Below, piece after piece: positions 18,294-27,106 of a stretch of DNA of 64,000 bases. The stretch is from Pseudomonas sp. Irchel s3h14. GTDB lineage: Bacteria > Pseudomonadota > Gammaproteobacteria > Pseudomonadales > Pseudomonadaceae. How positions within the stretch are numbered: the first letter of the stretch is position 1; every line of letters starts with the position of its first letter. The notes under the pieces were generated by a model. That model searched no databases. It saw only the letters and a list, made by a program, of their open reading frames with translations, and was not told the origin of the DNA. The DNA lies in NCBI RefSeq assembly GCF_900187425.1, contig NZ_FYDJ01000002.1:1-64000 (forward strand), in the 5' to 3' direction. The position numbers and the translations under genes are program-made.

Positions 18294-19028
18294 CTACAAC
18301 GCCATTTCCAGCTCGGTTTCTTTGGCGAATCGATGGATTTCACGCTGCCCAGCGGCGGTGATCTGCAAGGCTCGAGAATCGTTGGGCAGGCTCAACCAAC
18401 CGGACTGCATGAACAATTGCAGCAACGCCGCACCCAGTGATCCGCCCATGTGTGGGCGTCTTTCGCTCCAGTCCGGACAAGCGCAGGCGACTCGGCTGTT
18501 GCGATGAGCCAGCGCCTGGATGAACACACCCCGCGTCGCCAATTGCGTGGCGCCCTTGTGGGTGATCATGACCCGCTGATCGAACTGTTCGATCCAGCCC
18601 GCATCCAGCAAACGCTGATAAAGATCGGCGGCAAGAGTGCCGCCCAAATGGTCGTCGCAAAGCCTGGCGCGCAAGAGTGACGAAGGCGCCGTCTGAGGTT
18701 TGGCGAGAGGGGGCGTGCGCTTGAAAACGTCCGGGACTTCCCGAGGCGTGCTGGCCAGGGTAGCGCTGGCCAGTGCCTCTATCGCGGCACCTACTTCAGG
18801 GGCGGCAAGACGGAAGAACCGCTTGCGGCCGCGAAATTCGACTTTCAACAGACCTCCGGCGGACAAACGCCCCAGATGCGCACTGGCCGAAGACGGTGAC
18901 AGGCCGGCCAACAAGGCCAGCTCTTCGGTTTGCCGCGCCGAGCCGTCCATCAAGGCCCACATCATTGCGCTGCGCTTTGGGTCAGCCAGCAACGTGGCGA
19001 TCTGGCTGATGCAAGGTGCATGTTCCAT
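18294..19028 (-). CDS. ArsR-type winged-helix regulator with C-terminal extension
   Basis: A 244-residue protein. The N-terminal 90 residues are an ArsR-like helix-turn-helix (IATLLADPKRSAMMWALMDG, LAGLSPSSASAHLGRL, then a basic wing FRGRKRFF). The remaining 150 residues contain a cysteine pair (ACACPDWSERRPHMGG) and further helical segments, as in the longer ArsR proteins of proteobacteria with an effector domain. There is no canonical ELCVCDL metal site in the DNA-binding helix. Start 19028 has GGGAG upstream. It may control the adjacent MFS gene on the same strand. Confidence 0.8.
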   Translation of the reverse strand: MEHAPCISQIATLLADPKRSAMMWALMDGSARQTEELALLAGLSPSSASAHLGRLSAGGLLKVEFRGRKRFFRLAAPEVGAAIEALASATLASTPREVPDVFKRTPPLAKPQTAPSSLLRARLCDDHLGGTLAADLYQRLLDAGWIEQFDQRVMITHKGATQLATRGVFIQALAHRNSRVACACPDWSERRPHMGGSLGAALLQLFMQSGWLSLPNDSRALQITAAGQREIHRFAKETELEMAL

Positions 19029-19345
19029 GTATTCACTCCCTGTTGAATCGTTTCGTCTACTGCTCAGAGACATCTTGACCAGTAATGTGTCGTCGGCCAA
19101 GGCGTGGAAACCGCCATAACCCGGGCAAAGCCGGTCAATCGCACAGGCCATTGCTTCGCAGGTTTCGCAAAGCCGCGGCGATTGACCATGGGGCCTGGCT
19201 GACTCGGACGTGGACTCGCCAATGCGAGATCGACGGTGCGTACATGAGGCGAGCGCTAGTATATGCGGGTTAACCGCCGGTTCCTGCCCTTGGGAAACCG
19301 TTGGTGGTGATAGTTCCTGAGTGAAATTTCGCTATTTGCCTGCGA
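19029..19345. other. 317-base intergenic region with an inverted repeat
   Basis: No gene was found. It holds the upstream region of the ArsR-like gene and the downstream end of the next LysR gene. A ten-base inverted repeat (GGTCAATCGC at 19133-19142, complement at 19178-19187) is the only clear structure. Confidence 0.5.
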
Positions 19346-20275
19346 CTAATGATCGGTACCCGATAACGTCGGAAATTGGCTACTCAAGCGGGCGCATCGG
19401 CTGGCGAGCATTTCCCGCAAAAGGTTCACCGGCTTACTCAATTGTGCGCGATGGGCGCACAGCAAATTCAGCGGTGCACGCTCACAGAGCAGTTCCGGCA
19501 TGAGCACTTTCAATCGACCGGCCAGCACATCGGCCGCGACATCGAGCCAGGATTTGTAGGCGATCCCGGCACCCGCCACGGCCCACAGCCGCACGACATC
19601 GGCATCATCGCTGAAACGATCGCCGCTGACGGTCAGGCTGACCTCGCGTTTGCCGTCGTGGAAACTCCAATGATCGTGGACCCGGCTGCCGAGCATGAAC
19701 AGCAGGCAGTTGTGCTGAGCCAGTTGCTCGAGTTGCCGTGGCTCGCCATGCCGGGCCAGGTAACTCGGGGCGGCACAGAGCACGCGGCGATTCTGCGGGG
19801 CGATGGGCAGCGCCACCAGGCTTGAGTCTTCCGGCTCGCCGTACCGCAGGGCGATGTCCACCGGTTGGCGGAACAGGTCAGCGATGCGGTCGCCCAGCAG
19901 CAAACGCACCGTAAGCTTCGGATGCTCTCGCTGAAACTCGTCCAGCCAGGGCAGCAGCAGGTTGCGGCCAAAGTCCGAAGGCGCCGAGAGCTGCAAAATA
20001 CCGCTGACCTGGTCCTGGCCGCTGGCCAATAAACGGCGGCCCTCATCGAGATTGCTCAAGGCAGCCCGAGCGTATTCGAGAAATCCCTCGCCTTCAGCTG
20101 TCAGCCGCAGGCTACGGGTAGAACGGGCGAGCAACCGGGCGCCGAGCTGCTGTTCGATGCGCTTCAACGCCGCACTGGCTACCGCGGCCGACATGTCCAT
20201 CCCCCGCGCCGCCGCTGACAGACTGCCCAGGTCCGCCGCCCGGACAAACAACTGCAAGTCATCGAAACGCAGCAT
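19346..20275 (-). CDS. LysR-family regulator
   Basis: A 309-residue LysR regulator of the CrgA/DsdC-like branch. The helix-turn-helix is at residues 3-62 (FDDLQLFVRAADLGSLSAAA, then VASAALKRIEQQLGARLL). It is divergent from the monooxygenase and quinone-reductase-like pair, with about 120 bases between starts, and probably regulates them in response to a redox or electrophile signal. That role is inference from position. Confidence 0.85.
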   Translation of the reverse strand: MLRFDDLQLFVRAADLGSLSAAARGMDMSAAVASAALKRIEQQLGARLLARSTRSLRLTAEGEGFLEYARAALSNLDEGRRLLASGQDQVSGILQLSAPSDFGRNLLLPWLDEFQREHPKLTVRLLLGDRIADLFRQPVDIALRYGEPEDSSLVALPIAPQNRRVLCAAPSYLARHGEPRQLEQLAQHNCLLFMLGSRVHDHWSFHDGKREVSLTVSGDRFSDDADVVRLWAVAGAGIAYKSWLDVAADVLAGRLKVLMPELLCERAPLNLLCAHRAQLSKPVNLLREMLASRCARLSSQFPTLSGTDH

Positions 20276-20394
20276 TTTCCAGCCTCGATTATCAAAAAAA
20301 TATTGAAAGAGACTGCTCTTTTAGCGGGTTTTATCTTGCAGAGAAATAGCCAATCATCCGTCCCATCGAATTCATCCCGTTCCCGGAGCCGAAC

Positions 20395-20688
20395 ATGTCC
20401 CAGCCTTTTACCGCCATCGCCACCCTCATCGCCAAAGCCGGCCAGCAGGATGCCCTCGAACAGCACCTGCGTGCGCTGCTGGAACCGACCCGCGCCGAGG
20501 CCGGTTGCGGTCAATACGACTTGCACCAGGACCTAGCAAATCCTCATGCCTTCTACATGATCGAAAAATGGAGCAGTGACGAAGCCCTGCAAGCCCATGA
20601 CGCCAGCGCACATGTCCAGAACTTCCGCGCCAAGGCTGGCGACTTTCTCGAACATTTCGACCTCAAGCGCCTGCGCTCCATCGTCTGA
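20395..20688 (+). CDS. Antibiotic biosynthesis monooxygenase (ABM/YgiN-like)
   Basis: A 97-residue dimeric alpha-beta barrel protein. Family features are ATLIAKAGQQDALEQ, GCGQYDLHQD, FYMIEKW and the final HxxS-type segment. Relatives include the quinol monooxygenase YgiN. The next gene resembles a quinone oxidoreductase, so the two may form a quinone redox couple. The ribosome site CGGAG precedes the ATG. Confidence 0.85.
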   Translation: MSQPFTAIATLIAKAGQQDALEQHLRALLEPTRAEAGCGQYDLHQDLANPHAFYMIEKWSSDEALQAHDASAHVQNFRAKAGDFLEHFDLKRLRSIV

Positions 20689-20722
20689 TTTCTTCCTTCT
20701 TTATTACTTTTCAGGAGCTCCA

Positions 20723-21736
20723 ATGAAAGCCATTGCCTACTACGCCTCCTTGCCAATCAGCGACTCAAACGCTCTGCAAGACATCGAACTGCCAGAACCG
20801 GTTGCCGGCCCGCGTGACCTGTTGGTGGAAGTCAAAGCCATCTCGGTTAACCCGGTGGACACCAAGGTGCGCCAAAACGTCCAGCCTGAAGCGGGCACGC
20901 CGAAAGTGCTGGGCTGGGACGTGGCCGGTGTGGTCAAGGCTGTCGGCAGTGAAGTCACGCTGTTCAAGGCCGGCGACAAAGTGTTCTACGCCGGCTCCAT
21001 CGCCCGCGCGGGCGGCAACAGCGAACTGCACGTGGTCGATGAGAGGATCGTCGGCCATATGCCGAAAACCCTTGGGTTCGCCGAAGCCGCCGCTCTGCCG
21101 CTGACCGCTATCACGGCGTGGGAATTGCTCTTCGAACGCCTGCAAGTGCGTGAAGGCAAAACCGATGAAGGCCAGAGCCTTTTGATTGTCGGTGCCGCTG
21201 GCGGTGTGGGGTCGATTCTTACGCAACTGGCCAGCCAACTGACCGGGCTGAAAGTCATCGGCACCGCTTCCCGCCCGCAAACCCAGAGCTGGGTTCGTGA
21301 GCTGGGTGCCGACCTGGTGATTGATCACAGCCAGCCGTTGAGCGAAGAACTCAAACGCGCGGGTGTCGATCAGGTGACTCACGTCGCCAGCCTGACCCAG
21401 ACCGATCACCACCTGGATCAGTTGGTCGAGGCTTTGGCGCCGCAAGGCAAACTGGCCCTGATCGATGATCCGAAGGCGCTGGACGTGACCAAGCTCAAGC
21501 GCAAGAGCCTGTCGCTGCACTGGGAGTTCATGTACACCCGCTCGCTGTTCGAAACCGCAGACATGATCGAGCAGCACAAATTGCTTAACCGCGTGGCTGA
21601 GCTGATCGACGCCGGGACGCTGAAAACTACGGTGGGTGAACACTTCGGCACCATCAACGCGGCCAACCTGCGTCGTGCCCACGAACTTCTGGAGAGCGGC
21701 AAATCCAGGGGCAAGATTGTGCTTGAAGGATTCTGA
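20723..21736 (+). CDS. Zinc-type alcohol dehydrogenase / quinone oxidoreductase family protein
   Basis: A 337-residue medium-chain dehydrogenase/reductase. The N-terminal GroES-like domain includes VNPVDTKVRQN and LGWDVAGVV. The Rossmann domain has GAAGGVGSI at about residue 155. The structural and catalytic zinc ligands of true alcohol dehydrogenases are absent, which fits the NADPH:quinone reductase/ZADH group. AGGAG lies just before the ATG. It follows the ABM gene by 34 bases and is probably cotranscribed. Confidence 0.87.
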   Translation: MKAIAYYASLPISDSNALQDIELPEPVAGPRDLLVEVKAISVNPVDTKVRQNVQPEAGTPKVLGWDVAGVVKAVGSEVTLFKAGDKVFYAGSIARAGGNSELHVVDERIVGHMPKTLGFAEAAALPLTAITAWELLFERLQVREGKTDEGQSLLIVGAAGGVGSILTQLASQLTGLKVIGTASRPQTQSWVRELGADLVIDHSQPLSEELKRAGVDQVTHVASLTQTDHHLDQLVEALAPQGKLALIDDPKALDVTKLKRKSLSLHWEFMYTRSLFETADMIEQHKLLNRVAELIDAGTLKTTVGEHFGTINAANLRRAHELLESGKSRGKIVLEGF

Positions 21737-21751
21737 AACACATTGACAGAC

Positions 21752-21775
21752 GTGTCGTCCGGTAAAGGACGACAC
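21752..21775 (+). terminator. Hairpin after the quinone-reductase-like gene
   Basis: Nine-base arms GTGTCGTCC / GGACGACAC with a six-base loop, 15 bases after the stop codon. No U-run follows, so it may be a stabilising stem rather than a classic terminator. Confidence 0.5.
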
Positions 21776-21872
21776 CGTCAGTCAGAGAGTTGACCGTTGT
21801 CATAATTGCGATCGTATTCGGGTCTACAATCGAAACCTCTGCGATGCAATCTTTTACATAAGGAGGTCAGCA

Positions 21873-22043
21873 ATGAAGATCCTGATAAAAGAAGTGGCTA
21901 AATCCCAGTGGCAGGTCCGCCTGGACCAACATGCTGTGACGTTCCGTAGCGAAGCCGAAGCCCGCGCCTTCACCCGAACCCTTGAAGCGCGCCTGCACGC
22001 CCCTCATCAATTTCCCGACCAGCAGCAACGCGCGGCTGGCTGA
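21873..22043 (+). CDS. Small hypothetical protein, 56 residues
   Basis: This short frame starts MKILIKEVAKSQWQVRLDQH and runs 57 codons to a TGA. It is supported by a near-perfect ribosome site (AAGGAGGTC, seven bases before the ATG), by Pseudomonas-like codon use and by its isolated intergenic position. A possible -35 TTGACC lies at 21790 and a TACAAT at 21825. The protein is basic, with a likely beta strand (WQVRLDQHAVTFRS) then a helix (EAEARAFTRTLEARL). I do not recognise the family. It converges with the Bcr/CflA gene, ending eight bases before that gene's stop codon. Confidence 0.7.
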   Translation: MKILIKEVAKSQWQVRLDQHAVTFRSEAEARAFTRTLEARLHAPHQFPDQQQRAAG

Positions 22044-22051
22044 GTCCACCC

Positions 22052-23248
22052 TCAGACCTGGGCTTGCGCCAGCGCCCGGGCTTTTTGCAAACGCCGGGTG
22101 AGCATCGCCACGCTCACCACCAGAATTCCGCACAGGCTGATGACCATGGCCATCGGCATGGCGCTGCCGTCGTGTAAAACGCCCACCAGTGCTGCTGCCC
22201 CGGCGGCAACGCTGAATTGCAGGCAACCGAGCATTGCCGACGCACTGCCGGCGCGAGCGCCCTGCCCGTTCATGGCGCAGGCCGAGGCGTTGGGCAGGAT
22301 GCAACCGAGGCTGGCGATGCAGACAAACAGCGGAATCAGCAACGGCCATAGCTGCGCGGTGTGCAGCGAACTGACGGCCAGCAGCGCCAGACCGGCGCCG
22401 ACGTAGATCCACACGGTGCGCGACAGCAGAAACGCCGGGCCACGCTTGGCCAGCAGTCGCGCGTTGAGCTGCGCCACCAGAATGAAACCTGCCGCGTTGG
22501 TACCGAACAGCCAGCCGAAATGCTCGGGCGGCACGCCATACAGCTTGATGAAGACGAATGGTGAACCGGCGATGTAGGCAAACATCCCGGCGATGGCGAT
22601 GCCACCGGTCAACGCGTGGCCGAGGAACACCCGGTCCGACAACAGTCGACCGTACTGACGCAACGCGCCGGACAACGGTTGACGCGGCACATGGGCCGGC
22701 AGACTTTCCGGCAACCCCAGCGCCACAGCCAACCCTGCCAGCGCACTGAAACCGGTCAGCACGAGAAAGATCGACTGCCAGCCCGTGGTGTTGACCAACA
22801 GCCCGCCCAGCATCGGCGCAAGAATCGGCGCCAGGCCCATCACCAGCATCAGCTGCGAAAAGACCTTCGCCGAACCCACCGCATCGCATTTATCACTGAC
22901 AATCGCCCTCGCGATCACCATCCCCGCGCACCCGCCCAACGCCTGAACGAAACGTGCGCCGATCAGCCATTCGAGGTTCGGCGCATAGGCACAGGCCAGA
23001 GAGGCTGCGGTGAACAGCCCGACACCGGTCAGCAAGGGAATGCGTCGCCCGAAGCGATCCGCCACCGGGCCGTAAGCCAGTTGACCGATGGACAATCCAA
23101 GGAAATACGCCGCCAGGGTCAGCTGAACGTGTTTTTCATCGGTGGCGAAGGCGAGCGCCATCGCCGGGAAAGCCGGCAGATAGAAATCGATCGCCAGCGG
23201 ACCGAAGGCGCTCAAGGCGCCAAGAATCAAAATGGTACGGAAATTCAT
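22052..23248 (-). CDS. Bcr/CflA-family multidrug efflux MFS transporter
   Basis: A 398-residue, 12-helix drug:H+ antiporter. Bcr/CflA signatures are present: AIDFYLPAFPAMA in helix 1, GQLAYGPVADRFGRR in the first loop and RFVQALGGCAGMV in helix 4. It would export drugs across the inner membrane. The start at 23248 is well placed and no regulator lies next to it. The C-terminal basic tail (RRLQKARALAQAQV) is normal. Confidence 0.9.
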   Translation of the reverse strand: MNFRTILILGALSAFGPLAIDFYLPAFPAMALAFATDEKHVQLTLAAYFLGLSIGQLAYGPVADRFGRRIPLLTGVGLFTAASLACAYAPNLEWLIGARFVQALGGCAGMVIARAIVSDKCDAVGSAKVFSQLMLVMGLAPILAPMLGGLLVNTTGWQSIFLVLTGFSALAGLAVALGLPESLPAHVPRQPLSGALRQYGRLLSDRVFLGHALTGGIAIAGMFAYIAGSPFVFIKLYGVPPEHFGWLFGTNAAGFILVAQLNARLLAKRGPAFLLSRTVWIYVGAGLALLAVSSLHTAQLWPLLIPLFVCIASLGCILPNASACAMNGQGARAGSASAMLGCLQFSVAAGAAALVGVLHDGSAMPMAMVISLCGILVVSVAMLTRRLQKARALAQAQV

Positions 23249-23342
23249 CAGGCATCCAGTTGGACAGGGGTCGGCAGCCCCACAGTCTAGCCGCGCATGG
23301 ACGCCTTGAACATTCCGTTAGGTCGCTAACTATTAAAAACCC

Positions 23343-23428
23343 TGTAGGAGCTGAGCTTGCTCGCGATGGCGGCTTTACGTCTTGTGTTGTCTGTCAGTTC
23401 GCTATCGCGAGCAAGCTCGGCTCCTACA
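23343..23428. repeat. REP pair, TGTAGGAGC type
   Basis: Inverted pair TGTAGGAGCTGAGCTTGCTC and its near-complement, 86 bases, between two minus-strand genes. Confidence 0.9.
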
Positions 23429-23437
23429 AAGATGGAC

Positions 23438-23635
23438 TCAGGCAACCTTGGCCTCGTAGCCTTCTTCGGTGATCACCGCGATTACCTGATCCGCCGACAA
23501 GGCACTCTCGACGCCGACTTCTTTCGCGGCCAGATCGATACGCACGCTGGCCGCAGGATCCTTGGCTTGCAGCGCCTGAGTGATGGCTTTGACGCAGTGA
23601 CCGCAGGACATGCCTTGAACGTTGAACACTTGCAT
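23438..23635 (-). CDS. copZ: Copper chaperone, heavy-metal-associated domain
   Basis: A 65-residue single HMA-domain protein. The metal site is GMSCGHC with C11 and C14. It carries Cu(I) in the cytoplasm, delivering it to the P-type ATPase encoded nearby. A CueR-type promoter lies directly upstream on the same strand, so it should be induced by copper together with cueA. Confidence 0.93.
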   Translation of the reverse strand: MQVFNVQGMSCGHCVKAITQALQAKDPAASVRIDLAAKEVGVESALSADQVIAVITEEGYEAKVA

Positions 23636-23671
23636 GGGATGACTCCTTGAGTGAGGTTGCGTGCAGTCTCG

Positions 23672-23695
23672 AGCTTGCCATCATGGCAAGGTCAA
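23672..23695 (-). promoter_or_regulatory. CueR-type operator/promoter of copZ
   Basis: On the minus strand a TTGACC -35 (23690-23695) overlaps the dyad ACCTTGCC-ATGAT-GGCAAGCT. The arms match the CueR consensus (ACCTTGCC/GGCAAGGT) with one mismatch. The same motif precedes cueA. Confidence 0.85.
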
Positions 23696-23782
23696 GTTCT
23701 GAAGTGAGCTGCCGGGCTGGCAATCAGCGTCGCGCTCGGCCAAGCTGCGTCCATCAATGACTCGACATCAGGAGATTCAGCC

Positions 23783-24166
23783 ATGCGCTGGTCAGCTCTC
23801 AGCCTGTTTGGCTTTCTCAGCCTATTTGCCGCGACACCTTCGGTTCAAGCCGCCGGGGAGGACTATGGCGTACTGATCATTTCCCGCGAGCGCCTGGAAG
23901 TTGCGACCTCCTGCGAGATCGGCGTGTACATTCACGATCAGCTGTCGGCGCGGTTATTCCAGGAACAAAGCACCTCGTTCAACCTGCCGCCGGGCAATGT
24001 CTCCTTGCGCCTGAAGCTGCTGCCGGGGCAGGCGTCGGGTTGCAACCCGGGCATGCTCGCTCCGGGTTCGCAGAACATCACGCTCAAGGCCGGTGACGTG
24101 CTGAAGTTCCGGATTGCGATGACGCAGGAAGGGATGTACCTCAAGCCTGCCGCCCTGGACTATTGA
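23783..24166 (+). CDS. Small exported protein of unknown function in the copper cluster
   Basis: A 127-residue protein with a signal peptide: a hydrophobic core (LSLFGFLSLFAATP) then SVQAAGE, with likely cleavage after VQA, leaving a mature protein of about 103 residues. The mature part is beta-rich with exactly two cysteines (TSCEIG and SGCNPG), which could form a disulfide. It lacks CxxC, Met-rich or His-rich copper motifs. The ribosome site AGGAGATT lies before the ATG. It sits between copZ and cueA, but no CueR site precedes it. I do not recognise the family. Confidence 0.75.
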   Translation: MRWSALSLFGFLSLFAATPSVQAAGEDYGVLIISRERLEVATSCEIGVYIHDQLSARLFQEQSTSFNLPPGNVSLRLKLLPGQASGCNPGMLAPGSQNITLKAGDVLKFRIAMTQEGMYLKPAALDY

Positions 24167-24179
24167 GTCGCCTGTTGAT

Positions 24180-24210
24180 GATCGTTCCCACGCTCTGCGT
24201 GGGAACGATC
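24180..24210. repeat. Single short REP hairpin, GATCGTTCCCACGC type
   Basis: A 31-base palindrome made of one half of the long element, with GATC at both ends. It follows the exported-protein gene and may act as its terminator. Confidence 0.85.
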
Positions 24211-24242
24211 AGGTGCCGGTCTTTTGATCTGAGACATGGCGC

Positions 24243-24266
24243 TTGACCTTGCCAGCATGGCAAGGT
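24243..24266 (+). promoter_or_regulatory. CueR-type operator/promoter of cueA
   Basis: TTGACC (24243-24248) overlaps the dyad ACCTTGCC-AGCAT-GGCAAGGT (24246-24266), whose arms are perfectly symmetrical. The long -35/-10 spacer expected of MerR-family promoters places the -10 near 24268-24273. Confidence 0.88.
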
Positions 24267-24302
24267 TGATCCTGTAGTCATCTTCTACAGGGAGCGTGAC
24301 CG

Positions 24303-26696
24303 ATGTCCGAATCCACCACTTTCGATCTGCCGATTGCCGGCATGACTTGCGCCAGTTGCGCCGGGCGTGTCGAGCGTGCCTTGAGCAAAGTCATCGGCGC
24401 CTCTGCCGTCAGCGTCAACCTGGCCACCGAACAGGCCCGGGTGCAAGCGCCCAGCGACAGCCTGCCAGCCTTGATGGACGCCGTGCAGCAGGCGGGTTAC
24501 AGCGTACCGCAGCAAAGTCTGGAATTGAGCATCGATGGCATGACCTGCGCCTCCTGCGTCGGCCGGGTCGAACGAGCGCTGGCCAAGGTGCCGGGGGTCA
24601 AGAGCGTCAGCGTCAACCTGGCCAACGAACGTGCTCACCTTGAACTGCTCGGCCAGATCGATCCGCAAACCTTGATCGGCGCAGTGACCAAGGCGGGCTA
24701 TAGCGCGAGTGTCTGGGAAGTCGAACACCCGCAAACCGATAATCAACAACAACGCCTGCACCGCGAGCGTTGGGCCTTGATCATGGCGATCGTCCTCGCC
24801 TCGCCGCTGGTGCTGCCAATGCTGCTGCAACCGTTCGGTGTGCACTGGATGCTCCCGGCCTGGGTGCAATTCGCGTTGGCCACGCCGGTGCAATTCATCT
24901 TCGGTGCGCGGTTTTACGTCGCTGCCTGGAAAGCCGTGCGCGCCGGTGCCGGCAACATGGATTTGCTGGTCGCGTTGGGCACCAGCGCCGGTTATGGCTT
25001 GAGTCTCTATGAATGGGCCACCGCCGCCGGGCGCATGCCGCACCTGTATTTCGAAGCCTCGGCGGTGGTGATTGCCTTGGTGCTGCTGGGCAAATACCTG
25101 GAAAGCCGCGCCAAACGCCAGACCGCCAGCGCCATTCGCGCCCTCGAAGCCTTGCGCCCGGAACGGGCGATTCAGGTGATCGACGGTCGCGAGCAGGACG
25201 TCGCCATCAGCGCCTTGCGTTTGAATGATCTGGTCATGGTCAAACCCGGCGAACGCTTCCCGGTGGACGGTGAAGTGGTCGAAGGTCAGAGCCACGCCGA
25301 CGAAGCGCTGATCAGCGGAGAAAGCCTGCCGGTGCCCAAACAACCCGGCGACAAGGTCACCGGCGGCGCGATCAATGGCGAAGGCCGGTTGCTCGTTCGT
25401 ACCCTGGCTTTGGGCGCGGAAACCGTGCTGGCGCGCATCATCCGCCTGGTCGAAGACGCTCAAGCAGCGAAGGCCCCGATCCAGAAACTGGTGGATAAAG
25501 TCAGCCAGGTGTTCGTGCCAACGGTCCTGCTGATTGCGTTGGCCACCTTGATCGGCTGGTGGTTGTACGGCGCGCCGATGGAAACGGCGCTGATCAATGC
25601 CGTGGCGGTATTGGTGATCGCTTGCCCGTGCGCGCTCGGGCTGGCCACACCGACAGCGATCATGGCCGGCACCGGCGTGGCGGCGCGCCACGGGATTCTG
25701 ATCAAGGACGCCGAAGCGTTGGAGCGTGCCCATGAAGTCAGTGCAGTGGTGTTCGACAAGACTGGCACGCTGACCTCAGGTGCCCCACGCATCGCTCATT
25801 TGAGCGCCATCAACAATGACGAAGCGGCCCTGCTGCAAATGGCCGGCGCCCTGCAACGCGGCAGCGAACACCCACTGGCCAAGTCCGTTCTGGATGCTTG
25901 CGCCGACCGTGGCTTGACCGTGGCCGATGTCAGCGACAGTCAATCGCTGACCGGCCGTGGCATCGCCGGCACTCTCGACGGTCGTCGATTGGCGTTGGGT
26001 AATCGTCGTCTCCTGGAAGAGAGCGGCTTGAGCGCAGGTGAATGGGCGGACTCCGCCACCGCGTGGGAAACCGAAGGCCGGACCCTGTCCTGGCTGATCG
26101 AGCAAAGCCCCGAGACACGAGTATTGGGCCTCTTCGCTTTCGGCGACACCCTCAAACCCGGCGCGCTGCAAGCCGTGCAACAACTCAACGCACGCAACAT
26201 CAGCAGTCACCTGCTGACCGGCGATAATCGCGGCAGCGCCAAAGTGGTCGCCGAGGCGCTGGGCATCAAGGATGTCCACGCCGAAGTGCTGCCGGCGGAC
26301 AAAGCCGCCACCGTCGCGGAACTGAAAAAAACCGGCGTGGTAGCGATGGTCGGCGACGGCATCAACGACGCACCCGCCCTGGCCGCCGCCGACATAGGCA
26401 TCGCCATGGGCGGTGGCACCGACGTTGCGATGCACGCGGCCGGGATCACCCTGATGCGCGGCGACCCACGGCTGGTGCCGGCGGCGCTGGAGATCAGTCG
26501 CAAGACCTACGCGAAGATTCGTCAGAACCTGTTCTGGGCCTTCGTCTACAACCTGATCGGCATTCCGCTGGCAGCGTTCGGCTTCCTCAACCCGGTACTG
26601 GCCGGTGCGGCCATGGCGTTGTCGAGCGTCAGCGTGGTGAGCAATGCGTTACTGTTGAAAACCTGGAAACCCAAGGATCTGGAGGACAACCGATGA
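24303..26696 (+). CDS. cueA: Cu(I)-exporting P-type ATPase
   Basis: A 797-residue P1B-1 ATPase. Two N-terminal HMA domains each carry GMTCASC (about residues 14-20 and 80-86). The transmembrane metal site is CPCALG (about 441). Phosphorylation occurs at DKTGT (about 484), followed by SEHPLA and the hinge [11 protein letters not shown]. It pumps Cu(I) from cytoplasm to periplasm. The upstream CueR operator and the overlapping cueR gene show copper-responsive control. Also named copA; the length and two HMA domains match Pseudomonas CueA. Confidence 0.95.
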   Translation: MSESTTFDLPIAGMTCASCAGRVERALSKVIGASAVSVNLATEQARVQAPSDSLPALMDAVQQAGYSVPQQSLELSIDGMTCASCVGRVERALAKVPGVKSVSVNLANERAHLELLGQIDPQTLIGAVTKAGYSASVWEVEHPQTDNQQQRLHRERWALIMAIVLASPLVLPMLLQPFGVHWMLPAWVQFALATPVQFIFGARFYVAAWKAVRAGAGNMDLLVALGTSAGYGLSLYEWATAAGRMPHLYFEASAVVIALVLLGKYLESRAKRQTASAIRALEALRPERAIQVIDGREQDVAISALRLNDLVMVKPGERFPVDGEVVEGQSHADEALISGESLPVPKQPGDKVTGGAINGEGRLLVRTLALGAETVLARIIRLVEDAQAAKAPIQKLVDKVSQVFVPTVLLIALATLIGWWLYGAPMETALINAVAVLVIACPCALGLATPTAIMAGTGVAARHGILIKDAEALERAHEVSAVVFDKTGTLTSGAPRIAHLSAINNDEAALLQMAGALQRGSEHPLAKSVLDACADRGLTVADVSDSQSLTGRGIAGTLDGRRLALGNRRLLEESGLSAGEWADSATAWETEGRTLSWLIEQSPETRVLGLFAFGDTLKPGALQAVQQLNARNISSHLLTGDNRGSAKVVAEALGIKDVHAEVLPADKAATVAELKKTGVVAMVGDGINDAPALAAADIGIAMGGGTDVAMHAAGITLMRGDPRLVPAALEISRKTYAKIRQNLFWAFVYNLIGIPLAAFGFLNPVLAGAAMALSSVSVVSNALLLKTWKPKDLEDNR

Positions 26697-27106
26697 ACAT
26701 CGGCCAAGCGGCCCGCCAAAGCGGCCTGAGCGCGAAGATGATCCGTTATTACGAATCCATCGGCTTGCTCAAGGCCGCCCATCGTACCGACAGCGGCTAT
26801 CGGGTGTACGGCGACGACGACCTGCATACCCTGGCGTTCATCAAGCGCTCCCGGGACCTGGGGTTCTCACTGGAAGAAGTCGGCAAACTGCTGACCCTCT
26901 GGCAGGACCGCCAGCGAGCCAGCGCCGACGTGAAGGCCCTGGCCCGTCAGCACATCGACGAGCTGAACCAGAAAATCCGCGAACTCGGCCAACTGCGCGA
27001 CACCCTGCAGGACCTGGTCGAACACTGCCACGGTGATCACCGTCCCGACTGCCCGATCCTCAAGAACCTGGAGTCGGGCTGTTGCGCCCGACCCGCTCGC
27101 CCCTGA
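26693..27106 (+). CDS. cueR: Copper-responsive MerR-family activator
   Basis: A 137-residue MerR regulator. The N-terminal winged helix runs from residue 1 ([20 protein letters not shown]) to about 70, followed by a dimerisation helix. The Cu(I) pair is in [13 protein letters not shown] near residue 112, with the two cysteines spaced as in CueR. The C-terminus has an additional CC. Its ATG overlaps the cueA stop (ATGA). It would activate the two promoters described at copZ and cueA. Confidence 0.92.
   Translation: MNIGQAARQSGLSAKMIRYYESIGLLKAAHRTDSGYRVYGDDDLHTLAFIKRSRDLGFSLEEVGKLLTLWQDRQRASADVKALARQHIDELNQKIRELGQLRDTLQDLVEHCHGDHRPDCPILKNLESGCCARPARP

Noticed and set aside
24285..25733. A 482-residue frame on the minus strand antisense to cueA
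   Set aside because: Shadow of the strongly supported copper ATPase, with a low-complexity His/Gln/Arg-rich translation typical of antisense frames in GC-rich DNA.
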